This document shows positions 9,933-17,700 of a stretch of DNA of 64,000 nucleotides, piece after piece; the stretch's first letter is position 1, and the number at the start of each line of letters is the position of its first letter. Position numbers and translations under genes: made by a program. Source of the stretch: UBA11986 sp963734955 (GTDB lineage: Bacteria > Bacteroidota > Ignavibacteria > UBA10030 > UBA6906); contig CAVTJO010000008.1 in the NCBI GenBank assembly GCA_963734955.1, positions 1 through 64,000 on the forward strand. The letters are read 5' to 3'. Under the pieces are notes generated by a model. The model was given only the letters and a program-made list of their open reading frames with translations. It did no database searches and was not told the DNA's origin.

Positions 9933-11852
9933 ATGATCAACGTTACCCTGGACCACGGTTCCACCGTTACCCTGGAAGAGGGGGCGACGGTAGCCCAGGC
10001 CTTTCAGGCCTTAGACGTCGCCAGCGACCGGCAGGTGGTGGCGGCCCGGATCGACGGGGATATGGTGGATCTGTCCCGGCCGCTCTCGGCCGATTGCACC
10101 ATCGCCCCCATTCGCCTGGACAGCCCCGAGGGTCTGGAGATCATGCGCCATTCCGCCGCCCACCTCATGGCCGAAGCGGTGCGGAATCTGTTTCCCGGGG
10201 TCAAGGTGGCCATCGGCCCGGCCATCGAATCGGGCTTTTACTACGACTTTGACGTGCCCGAGCCCTTTACTCCGGAAGACCTGGCCAAAATCGAAACCCA
10301 CATGGCCGAGTTGACGGCCCAGGATCAGCCCTTCCGGCGGGACGAAGTGGGCCGGGAGCAGGCGATCAACTTTTTCCGGAGCGAAGGCGAAGCCTACAAG
10401 GTGGAACTCCTGGAGGAGATCACCCCGGAGAAGGTAAGCCTCTACCAACAGGGAAGTTTCATCGATCTCTGCCGGGGGCCCCACATCCCGTCCACCGGGT
10501 ATATCCAGGCCTTCAAGCTCACCGCCACCTCCGGGGCCTACTGGCGGGGCGACGAACACCGGCCCATGCTCCAGCGCATTTACGGCACCGCCTTCCCCAC
10601 CCGGGAGGAACTGGCGCACCACCTGGAACTCCTGGAGGAAGCCAAACGCCGGGACCACCGCCGCCTGGGCCGGGAGTTGGAGCTGTTCAGCATCGAAGAG
10701 GAAGCCGGGCCGGGCATGGTGATCTACCACCCCAAGGGGGCCCTGCTCCGGAGCCTCATCGAGAATTTCGAACGCCGGGAGCACCTGAAACGGGGCTACC
10801 AGATGGTCATGGGGCCCCAGATGCTCAAGGCCGACCTGTGGAAACGCTCGGGCCATTGGGACAACTACCGGGATCACATGTACTTCACCGAGGTGGAAGG
10901 CCAGAGCTACGGCATCAAGCCCATGAACTGCCTGGCCCACATGCTGATCTACAAATCGAAGATCAGGAGCTACCGGGAGCTGCCGCTGCGCTTCTTCGAG
11001 CTGGGCACGGTGTTGCGCCACGAGCGTTCCGGGGTGTTGCACGGCCTCACCCGGGTGCGCCAGTTTACCCAGGACGATGCCCATATCCTGTGCATGCCGG
11101 AGCAGGTGGAAAGCGAAATCTTGGGGGTCCTGAAGTTCGTGGCCGAAGTCATGGCGATTTTCGGGTTCGACTACGAAGTGGAGCTGTCCACCCGGCCGGA
11201 GAAATCCATCGGCACCGACGCGGAGTGGGACCTGGCCACCAACGCCCTCATCGGGGCGCTGACGACCTGGGGGCTGCCCTACGACATCTGCGCCGGGGAA
11301 GGGGCCTTCTACGGGCCCAAAATCGACATCAAGCTCAAGGACGCCCTGCAGCGGCGCTGGCAATGCGCCACCATTCAGTGTGATTTCACCCTGCCGGAGC
11401 GCTTCGATCTCGCTTACATCGGCCCGGACGGGGAACGCCACCGGCCGGTGATGCTGCACCGGGTGATCCTGGGGTCCCTGGAACGCTTCATGGGAGTTCT
11501 GATCGAGCACTTCGCCGGGGCCTTCCCGGTCTGGCTGGCGCCGGTGCAGGCGATCCTGTTGCCCATCACCGACCGGGTCCATGCCTACGCCCAGGAGGTG
11601 GCAGGTTTGCTGTGGGAGGCGGACCTCAGGGTGGAAGTGGATACCCGGCCGGAAACGCTGCGCTACAAGATCAGAGAAGCGCAAGTCCAGAAAATTCCTT
11701 ACATGGTTATCATGGGGGACCGGGAAGCGGCGGACCGCACCCTGGCGCCCCGCCTGCGGGACGGCACGGAGTTGAAGGGCGTCTCCCTGGAGGCGTTTAT
11801 CCAGCGCCTTAAGGAAGAGTCCCGGACTCCGTCCCCCGGCAACTCTTCATAA
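9933..11852 (+). CDS. thrS: Threonyl-tRNA synthetase
   Basis: Charges tRNA-Thr. The 639-residue protein has the usual order: N-terminal TGS domain (residues 1-60), the tRNA_SAD editing domain (HSAAHLMAEAVRNLFPG near 70, YYDFDVPEPFTPED), the class II core with motif 2 RHERSGVLHGLTRVRQFTQD and the zinc cysteine in KPMNCLAHM, motif 3 PVMLHRVILGSLERF, and the C-terminal anticodon-binding domain. The start is ATG with GAGGCAGG upstream. It heads the set thrS-infC-rpmI-rplT-pheS, a conserved translation cluster. Confidence 0.98.
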   Translation: MINVTLDHGSTVTLEEGATVAQAFQALDVASDRQVVAARIDGDMVDLSRPLSADCTIAPIRLDSPEGLEIMRHSAAHLMAEAVRNLFPGVKVAIGPAIESGFYYDFDVPEPFTPEDLAKIETHMAELTAQDQPFRRDEVGREQAINFFRSEGEAYKVELLEEITPEKVSLYQQGSFIDLCRGPHIPSTGYIQAFKLTATSGAYWRGDEHRPMLQRIYGTAFPTREELAHHLELLEEAKRRDHRRLGRELELFSIEEEAGPGMVIYHPKGALLRSLIENFERREHLKRGYQMVMGPQMLKADLWKRSGHWDNYRDHMYFTEVEGQSYGIKPMNCLAHMLIYKSKIRSYRELPLRFFELGTVLRHERSGVLHGLTRVRQFTQDDAHILCMPEQVESEILGVLKFVAEVMAIFGFDYEVELSTRPEKSIGTDAEWDLATNALIGALTTWGLPYDICAGEGAFYGPKIDIKLKDALQRRWQCATIQCDFTLPERFDLAYIGPDGERHRPVMLHRVILGSLERFMGVLIEHFAGAFPVWLAPVQAILLPITDRVHAYAQEVAGLLWEADLRVEVDTRPETLRYKIREAQVQKIPYMVIMGDREAADRTLAPRLRDGTELKGVSLEAFIQRLKEESRTPSPGNSS

Positions 11853-11870
11853 TTCAAGGAGGTGACGGCC

Positions 11871-12383
11871 ATCCAGAAGCAGCAACGAGTGAGGATTAAC
11901 GAGCAGATCAGGGTGCCGGAGGTACGACTTATCAGCGCCGACGGGCAACAGGTCGGCGTTATGCCCATCAAAGAAGCGTTAGCACTGGCAGTCGAGGCGC
12001 ACCTGGACCTGGTGGAGGTTGCACCCCAGGCCGCCCCGCCGGTGTGCCGCATCATGGACTACGGTAAGTACAAGTACGAGCAGAGTAAGAAACAGCAGGA
12101 AGCCCGGCGTAAAGCGACCACGATCCAGGTAAAGGAAATCAAGGTCCGGCCCAAGATCGAAGAGCACGACATGGACTTTAAATTGAAGAATACCCGGCGC
12201 TTTTTGGGAGAGGGCGACAAGGTCAAGATCTCGGTGATTTTTCGGGGCCGGGAGATCGCCCACACGGACCGCGGCTTTCGCATTCTGTCCCAGATGGTCG
12301 AAGCCCTGGCGGATGTGGGAACCGTGGAGCAGAATCCCAAGCTGGAAGGCCGGAACCTCTCCATGATCGTTACCCCCAAGTAG
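11871..12383 (+). CDS. infC: Translation initiation factor IF-3, probable ATC start
   Basis: Binds the 30S subunit and proofreads the start codon. The protein has RINEQIRVPEVRLI, LDLVEVAPQAAPPVCRIMDY, KEIKVRPKIEEHDMDFKL and KISVIFRGREIAH, all family signatures, and is about 170 residues. The Shine-Dalgarno AAGGAGG is at 11856-11862. The only standard start in frame, GTG 11862, overlaps it and cannot be used with it. ATC at 11871 is in frame with an 8-base spacing. Rare starts (AUU, AUC, AUA) are the known basis of infC autoregulation in other bacteria, so I take ATC as the start. It begins 18 bases after thrS. Confidence 0.95.
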   Translation: MQKQQRVRINEQIRVPEVRLISADGQQVGVMPIKEALALAVEAHLDLVEVAPQAAPPVCRIMDYGKYKYEQSKKQQEARRKATTIQVKEIKVRPKIEEHDMDFKLKNTRRFLGEGDKVKISVIFRGREIAHTDRGFRILSQMVEALADVGTVEQNPKLEGRNLSMIVTPK

Positions 12384-12540
12384 TCCTGAGCTATTCCCGG
12401 TGTAATTGCGGGTCCACCCCCCGGGTGGTCTGGGGAAAGGATTTTTTTGCAGACATATTGTTAAAATGTGATGAATAGAGTATAAAATATAAGTTTGCCG
12501 GTTAGCGGCATATAAGCTCTATGAACCGGATAATCTACCC

Positions 12541-12559
12541 GGCCGCCTGTCTGGCGGCC
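12541..12559 (+). promoter_or_regulatory. Hairpin before rpmI, possible L20 leader element
   Basis: GGCCGCC and GGCGGCC form a 7-bp stem around TGTCT, 30 bases before the rpmI start. L20 binds leader RNA upstream of rpmI-rplT to shut off its own synthesis in several bacteria. Position fits; the fold has not been compared to known leaders. Confidence 0.3.
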
Positions 12560-12588
12560 GGCAGTGTTAGCACCATGTGAGGTTGACC

Positions 12589-12786
12589 ATGCCCAAGATG
12601 AAAACCCATCGGGGAGCTGCCAAACGCTTCAAGGCCACGGGCAAGGGCCGCCTGAAGCACAAGCAGCCCTACCACAGCCACATTTTGACCAGCAAGAGCG
12701 CCAAACGCAAGCGGCAGCTGCGGGCCTCGGCCATCATGTCCGGAGCCGAGGCCAAAAACCTCAGGCGCCTGCTGCCTTATCTCTGA
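12589..12786 (+). CDS. rpmI: 50S ribosomal protein L35
   Basis: Structural protein of the large subunit, 65 residues, starting MPKMKTHRGAAKRFKATGKG and containing ILTSKSAKRKRQLR and the ending LRRLLPYL. I chose the MPKMKTHRG ATG rather than the ATG 12 bases upstream because that is the family N-terminus. It is 14 bases before rplT. Confidence 0.97.
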   Translation: MPKMKTHRGAAKRFKATGKGRLKHKQPYHSHILTSKSAKRKRQLRASAIMSGAEAKNLRRLLPYL

Positions 12787-12800
12787 GATAGGAGTTCGTT

Positions 12801-13154
12801 ATGCCACGCGTCAAGAAAAGCGTTGCCTCCAGGGCGCGCCGCAAAAAATTTCTGGGGATGGCCAAGGGATTCCGCAGCGGCCGGCGCCGGCTCTACCGGT
12901 CCGCCCGGGAGGCCGTGGAACGGGCCCTTACCTTCGCCTACCGGGACCGCAAAGTCCGGAAACGGGAGTTCCGCGCCCTGTGGATCGTCCGCATCAACGC
13001 CGCGCTGCGGCCCCTGGGCATGTCCTACAGCAAATTCATCGGCGGGCTGAAAAAGGCCCAGATCAACCTGGACCGCAAGGTCCTGGCCGACCTGGCGGTC
13101 TTCGACCCCCAGGGGTTCGCCAAGGTGGCCGACCTCTCTCGCCAGGCGCTGTAA
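12801..13154 (+). CDS. rplT: 50S ribosomal protein L20
   Basis: 117 residues, starting MPRVKKSVASRARRKKFLGM, with the conserved AKGFRSGRRRLYRSAREAVE and LWIVRINAALRPLGMSYSKF. It is needed early in 50S assembly and represses its own operon in other bacteria. The frame is intact, with AGGAG before the ATG. Confidence 0.98.
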   Translation: MPRVKKSVASRARRKKFLGMAKGFRSGRRRLYRSAREAVERALTFAYRDRKVRKREFRALWIVRINAALRPLGMSYSKFIGGLKKAQINLDRKVLADLAVFDPQGFAKVADLSRQAL

Positions 13155-13188
13155 GGCCTGGTCTTCAGTTTTCGGTTCCCAGTTTTTA

Positions 13189-13271
13189 CCCCCCTTTTCT
13201 AAAGGGGGGCAGGGGGGATTAAATAACCGCCTCATAATCCCCCTAAATCCCCCTTTAAGAAAGGGGGACTT
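13189..13271. repeat. Dispersed C-run/G-run palindromic repeat, copy 2
   Basis: CCCCCCTTTTCTAAAGGGGG then GGGGGGATTAAATAA, a short centre, then AATCCCCCTAAATCCCCC and AAAGGGGGACTTT. Same arrangement as the copy at 6011. It lies between rplT and pheS. Confidence 0.88.
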
Positions 13272-13326
13272 TAAGGCTTCCGCCCCCGTTCGGATTAACT
13301 CGGAATAATCAATCGGACCTACCATA

Positions 13327-14340
13327 ATGACGGTTGAGGAAATCAAGGATCTCGAAACCGCGGCGCTCCGGGAGATTCGGGGCGCGGCCAGCCCCGAGGA
13401 CCTGGAACACCTGCGGGTCAAATACCTGGGGCGCAAGGGCGCCTTGACCGGCATCCTGCGGAGTCTCGGTAAATTAGACCCGGAGGTGAGACGGAACGTC
13501 GGCCAGGAAGCCAACCGGGCCAAAGAGGCCCTGGAGGCAGCCCTGGATGAGGCCCTGCGCGCCCTGAAAACCGCGGCCCGCCTGGCGGCAACCCCCGTCG
13601 CCGACGTCACCTTGCCGGGCCGGCGCCTCCCCCGGGGCCGCCTCCACCCCTTGAACCGCATCATGGCCGAGGTCTGCGACATCTTCCTGCACCTGGGCTT
13701 TGAGGCGGTGGAAGGCCCCGAGGTGGAACTGGACTGGTATAACTTCGAGGCCCTCAACCTGCCCCCGGACCACCCGGCCCGGGACATGCAGGACACCTTT
13801 TACTTCAACGACAAGGTGCTGCTCCGGACCCACACCTCCCCCATGCAGATCCGCACCATGGAAGTCCGCCAGCCCCCGGTGCGCATCATCGCCCCGGGCA
13901 AGGTCTACCGCCGGGACTCGGACATCACCCACTCCCCCATGTTTCACCAGGTGGAAGGCCTGCTGGTGGATAAGGGGGTGACCTTTGCCGACCTCAAGGG
14001 GGTCCTCACCGCCTTCGTGCACCAGATGTTCGGCCCGGAGGTGGGAGTCCGCTTCCGCCCCAGCTACTTTCCCTTTACCGAACCTTCCGCCGAAGTGGAC
14101 ATCGAATGCGTCATGTGCGGGGGCCACGGCTGCCGGGTCTGCAAGGCCACCGGCTGGCTGGAGGTCCTGGGCTCCGGCATGGTCCACCCCGCGGTCTTCG
14201 AGGCCGTGGGCTACGATCCGGAAACCTACACCGGCTTCGCCTTTGGGCTGGGCATCGAACGCATCGCCATGCTGAAGTACGGGATCGACGACATCCGCCT
14301 CTTCTTCGAAAACGACCTCAGGTTCCTGCGGCAATTCTGA
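13327..14340 (+). CDS. pheS: Phenylalanyl-tRNA synthetase alpha subunit
   Basis: Catalytic subunit of PheRS, 337 residues. Visible are the N-terminal coiled-coil region (to about residue 85), HPLNRIMAEVCDIFLHLGF, LLRTHTSPMQIRTM, motif 2 PGKVYRRDSDITHSPMFHQV, and motif 3 GFAFGLGIERIAMLKYGIDD. The frame is intact. The usual partner pheT does not follow: a MITE with an IS insertion starts at the stop codon and the next gene is TusA-like. pheT must be elsewhere or lost from this locus. Confidence 0.97.
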   Translation: MTVEEIKDLETAALREIRGAASPEDLEHLRVKYLGRKGALTGILRSLGKLDPEVRRNVGQEANRAKEALEAALDEALRALKTAARLAATPVADVTLPGRRLPRGRLHPLNRIMAEVCDIFLHLGFEAVEGPEVELDWYNFEALNLPPDHPARDMQDTFYFNDKVLLRTHTSPMQIRTMEVRQPPVRIIAPGKVYRRDSDITHSPMFHQVEGLLVDKGVTFADLKGVLTAFVHQMFGPEVGVRFRPSYFPFTEPSAEVDIECVMCGGHGCRVCKATGWLEVLGSGMVHPAVFEAVGYDPETYTGFAFGLGIERIAMLKYGIDDIRLFFENDLRFLRQF

Positions 14341-14348
14341 ATACTAAG

Positions 14349-15284
14349 TGCTTATCCGTAATTAACTTGACATTTACTAAATAATATGGCATGCATGGCC
14401 GTAAAAAAGCTTACTGGAGGTGCGCATGCCAAGGTTGCCGTCATGGGCTGTTTCCGATGCTTTCTGGGCGGCGGGTGAAGCCTCTCTTACCGCAACCAGA
14501 CGAGGGACCCGAACAAATCTTATATCCGGAAAAAAGGTGGCGGCAGAAAGCCTCTGGATTTTCGCAAGGTATTTGAAGGTATTGTTTATGTTCTCCGCAC
14601 CGGCTGTCAATGGAAGGCTCTTTCGAAAGAGGTATATGGCAGTCCCAGTTCCATCCATGCCTACTTTCGCCAGTGGGAAAAGGCCGGGGCATTTCTGGCC
14701 ATGTGGCGAGCCGGGTTGGCGGAATATGATGAGATGGAAGGCATATCCTGGTTATGGCAGAGTATTGATAGCGCCATGAATAAAGCACCTTTGGCCCAGG
14801 AAGCTGGTCGAGTCCGAACCCGACGGACAGGGGGAAAACAGGAAGCAAACGCCATGTGCTGGTGGAAAAGCATGGCGTCCCTCTCGCTCGTCGTCACCCG
14901 GGGCGAGTAGGCACGATGTAACTCAACTGGAAATCGTCTTAGACAACATATCGTCATCTGAACTTACCAGAGCCTACAGCAGATCAGCCGCAACACCTTT
15001 GCGGCGACAAAGGCTATGATGGTAAACCTGCACGCCAAAGCACAATCGACCGGGCGCTAGATTCTTCACGTCAAGCGCCGCGGCTGAAGAAATCGAGGCG
15101 AAAAAAACCATACCCGGCTACCGTGCTCGCCGATGGGTCGTAGAAGTTTGCCATTCATGGTTCAACAGGTTCCGCAAGCTCTTGGTTCGCTATGAAAAAA
15201 CCCATTCCAGGCTATCTCGCCTTGCTTCATCTGGCAGCAGCCATAATCTGCTGGCGAAAAGTTGGAGTTATTTACGGATAAGTT
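14349..15284 (+). mobile_element. IS5-family insertion sequence, decayed transposase
   Basis: Broken transposase pieces read rightwards: GGGRKPLDFRKVFEGIVYVL and RTGCQWKALSKEVYGSPSSI (about 14,535-14,665), AYFRQWEKAGAFLAMWRAG, a DDE-type WQSIDSAMNKAPLAQE near 14,760, KRHVLVEKHGVPLSLVVT near 14,850, and RRWVVEVCHSWFNRFRKLL near 15,130. Several frameshifts make it inactive. Ends show an imperfect inverted repeat around CTTATCCGTAA (14350 and, reversed, near 15,271-15,281). CTAAG flanks both sides (14344-14348, 15285-15289), a likely target duplication. It splits the MITE that follows. Confidence 0.8.
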
Positions 15285-15419
15285 CTAAGTTGCGCTCATA
15301 ACAGGTAATTTATCTTTTTCTTTTGTAGGGGCGGACCTATGTGTCCGCCCACCAGAGGGCGCACACGCAGGTGCGCCCCTACAATAGCTTTTCTTACTTC
15401 TATGAGCGCAACTTGGTAT
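15285..15419. repeat. MITE copy 1 (left tip split off by the IS)
   Basis: AAGTTGCGCTCATA at the left is the exact reverse complement of TATGAGCGCAACTT at the right, followed by GGTATT. The centre holds a second palindrome, TAGGGGCGGACC ... GGTGCGCCCCTAC. Joining AATAC before the IS to CTAAGTTGCGC after it rebuilds the left end AATACTAAGTTGCGCTCA, which matches the other copies. Confidence 0.8.
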
Positions 15420-15670
15420 TAAGGGCCGCCCTCCCGGATTTCCGGGCTTTTTTGCACCCACACATGATAGTACTCATCCTGTTTTTCCCAGGCCAGGACC
15501 CCATCTTTCGAGCGCTCCACAATCATCAACAAATCCTGGAGGGTATCGCGGTCTCGCAAGCGAATTTCCAAAACCGCCCCGGCGGCCATCTGGGCCAGGG
15601 TGGACTTGCATAAGGCCAGACTGAAAGGAATCACCACCCCGGAAAGGTCCAGTCGTTGATCAGATCGCAT
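15419..15670 (-). CDS. TusA/SirA-like protein lacking the catalytic cysteine
   Basis: 83 residues: RLDLSGVVIPFSLALCKSTL, then AQMAAGAVLEIRLRDRDTLQ and a C-terminal strand YYHVWVQK. This follows the TusA fold (LDLRGLxCPxPLxxxKxxL). The active-site cysteine of the CP motif is isoleucine (VVIPF), so it should not carry persulfide at that position. The stop codon is provided by the tip of the neighbouring MITE. It is divergent from the PAS/sigma-54 regulator. It might be a docking partner of sulfur-transfer proteins; that is a guess. Confidence 0.65.
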   Translation of the reverse strand: MRSDQRLDLSGVVIPFSLALCKSTLAQMAAGAVLEIRLRDRDTLQDLLMIVERSKDGVLAWEKQDEYYHVWVQKSPEIREGGP

Positions 15671-15784
15671 GGGGGTAAACCCGGGAAGCGGCGGCCCGCG
15701 GCCCCCGCCGCCAAAAACAACTCATTGATATCATAATTAAAATTAATCCGTAGTTGCGCCCCAGGGGGGTTTTGCTATGATAAA

Positions 15785-15808
15785 TGTTAAAACAAGTGTT
15801 AAAACAAG
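15785..15808. promoter_or_regulatory. Perfect tandem 12-mer in the divergent promoter region
   Basis: TGTTAAAACAAG occurs twice in direct succession, ending 10 bases before the ATG of the sigma-54 regulator. One helical turn plus about 1.5 bp separates the copies. It could bind a regulator or simply be a slippage duplication. Confidence 0.4.
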
Positions 15809-15817
15809 GCCCTTGCC

Positions 15818-17200
15818 ATGCAGGAACAAAAGATCAACCGTTACTTAAAAGAAATCATCAACACCATGAACGACGGTCTTATGGTGGCAAGCCCGGACGG
15901 CACCATTCTCATGGTCAATCAGGCCTTCGAAAAGATTATGGGATACAGCCGGGAGGAAGTCATCGGCCGCTCCTGTGCCATATTGAACTGCGATACCTGC
16001 GCCACCGCCCGTTCGCAAGGTAAAAGCCAGTGGTGCGATCTCTTTGAGCAAGGGGCGGCCATCCGCAAACCCTGCCTGTTCATGCGTAAAGATGGTTCTT
16101 ACGTCCATGTCTTAAAAAATGCCGCCATCTTACGGGACGAAGCCGGGCAAATATTGGGAGCGGTGGAAACGCTCACCGATATCTCGGAATTGGACAAGCG
16201 GGATGAGATGATCCAGCATCTCTCCAAGCTTGTGGATACTGCCGGCGACTTTCAGGGTTTGGTGGGGAAATCCCCCCGCATGCAACAAGTCTATGAACTC
16301 ACCCAAAAGGCCGCCCAAAGCGAGGCCCCGGTGATTATCCATGGGGAGAGCGGCACCGGTAAAGAACTGGTGGCTCACGCCATTCATGCCCTGGGCCCGA
16401 GAAGAGAGGGGCCCTTCATCACCTGCAATTGCGCCGCCCTCAATGAGTCCCTGTTGGAGAGTGAGCTCTTCGGCCATGTGAAGGGGGCGTTCACCGGAGC
16501 CTACACCCATCGCCAGGGCCGCTTTGAGGCCGCCCACCGGGGGGATATTTTTCTGGACGAAGTCGGCGACATCCCCCCGGCCATACAGGTAAAACTCTTA
16601 CGCGTCCTGGAGAGCAAGCAGTTTGAGCGGGTGGGGGACCACCGGCCCATTTCGGCGGATGTCCGCATCATTACGGCTACCCACCGCGACCTGGAATCTC
16701 TCGTCTCAGAGGGGAGATTTCGAGAAGACCTGTTTTTCCGCATCAATGTTATTCCCATAAACCTGCCGCCGCTGCGGGAACGTCGGGAAGACCTGCCCCT
16801 CTTGGTGGATCATTTCATCACCCGCCTCCGCCAGCGCAGCGGCAAGGCGATATCCGGGCTGACCCGGGAAGCCATGCAGATTTTTCTGGATAACCCCTGG
16901 CCCGGCAATGTGCGGGAACTCATCGGCGCCCTGGAGTATGCCTTTGTGGTGGCCGAAAGCGGCCTTATCGCACCTTTGCACCTGCCCCCCAAGCTGAGTT
17001 CCCAGGAACCCGCCCCGGGAACTCGGCAAGAGGCCGGGTCCATCCCGGATTCCGATGAAAAAACTGCCCTCATCAATGCCTTGCGGCAAGCCGGCGGCAA
17101 CCAGTCCCAGGCCGCGGCCCTTTTAAGCGTAAGCCGCGTCACCGTCTGGCACCGCATGAAAAAATACGGCATCGACGTTCACAAACTGATTAGCGCCTAG
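15818..17200 (+). CDS. PAS-domain sigma-54-dependent transcriptional activator
   Basis: 460 residues in three parts. An N-terminal PAS domain (about 12-125) contains a cysteine-rich insert CAILNCDTCATARSQGKSQW ending in C, suggestive of a redox or metal sensor. The AAA+ domain (about 148-390) has GESGTGKE (Walker A), the sigma-54 contact loop GAFTGAYTH, and GDIFLDEVGD (Walker B). A Fis-type HTH ends the protein (NQSQAAALLSVSRVTVWHRM). No receiver domain. It is convergent with the hdr-dsrE operon and divergent from the TusA-like gene, so it may control sulfur genes nearby; no clear -24/-12 site was found. Confidence 0.92.
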   Translation: MQEQKINRYLKEIINTMNDGLMVASPDGTILMVNQAFEKIMGYSREEVIGRSCAILNCDTCATARSQGKSQWCDLFEQGAAIRKPCLFMRKDGSYVHVLKNAAILRDEAGQILGAVETLTDISELDKRDEMIQHLSKLVDTAGDFQGLVGKSPRMQQVYELTQKAAQSEAPVIIHGESGTGKELVAHAIHALGPRREGPFITCNCAALNESLLESELFGHVKGAFTGAYTHRQGRFEAAHRGDIFLDEVGDIPPAIQVKLLRVLESKQFERVGDHRPISADVRIITATHRDLESLVSEGRFREDLFFRINVIPINLPPLRERREDLPLLVDHFITRLRQRSGKAISGLTREAMQIFLDNPWPGNVRELIGALEYAFVVAESGLIAPLHLPPKLSSQEPAPGTRQEAGSIPDSDEKTALINALRQAGGNQSQAAALLSVSRVTVWHRMKKYGIDVHKLISA

Positions 17201-17211
17201 TGTGACGTTTT

Positions 17212-17314
17212 ATACCAGATTGCAGTCAAAGGGTGGCACAGGCTTTCCAGCCTGTGCAGGCGCAGGCTAAAGCCTGCGGCTACAGAAAATAGCATTTTGA
17301 GCGCAACTCAGTAT
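17212..17314. repeat. MITE copy 2
   Basis: Left end ATACCAGATTGCAGTCAAA, right end GAGCGCAACTCAGTAT, an imperfect terminal inverted repeat. The core GGTGGCACAGGCTTTCCAGC ... GCAGGCTAAAGCCTGCGGCT contains its own hairpins. About 70 bases of the left and core are almost identical to the copy at 27048. Confidence 0.85.
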
Positions 17315-17351
17315 TACAATTAATATGGCAATTAAAGTTGGGGGTTTTCTT

Positions 17352-17434
17352 CCCCCCTTTTCTAAAGGGGGGTCAGGGGGGATTAAATAAGTGCTTAATA
17401 ATCCCCCTAAATCCCCCTTTAAAAAAGGGGGACT
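17352..17434. repeat. Dispersed C-run/G-run palindromic repeat, copy 3
   Basis: CCCCCCTTTTCTAAAGGGGG, GGGGGGATTAAATAAG, then AATAATCCCCCTAAATCCCC and AAAAAAGGGGGACTTA. It lies between the sigma-54 gene and dsrE. The stretch 17,435-17,700 that follows has no gene; it carries two further CCCTCTCCCC...GGGGAGAGGGG-type short hairpins near 17,550 and 17,650. Confidence 0.88.
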
Positions 17435-17700
17435 TATAACACCCAGCCTTCAAGATAGGGCTTGTTTTTTTTGCCATATAATTTATGGATCACAACACTA
17501 GTACCTGCATGTACTCATTGCCAAAAGATTTTTCTTACTCACCCCTCACCCTAACCCTCTCCCCTCAAAGGGGAGAGGGGATAACAGGAAGGAGCTTTTG
17601 GCCTTCGCTATAAATGTGGTGGCGGGGGTAGCGCCCGCCTCACCCCGGCCCTCTCCCCCCGGGGGGGAGGGGGTTATGAGCCTCCCGGGTTTCAATAATT

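Noticed and set aside
10011..11684. 557-residue minus-strand open frame
   Set aside because: Antisense of thrS; no start signal, composition typical of a shadow frame.
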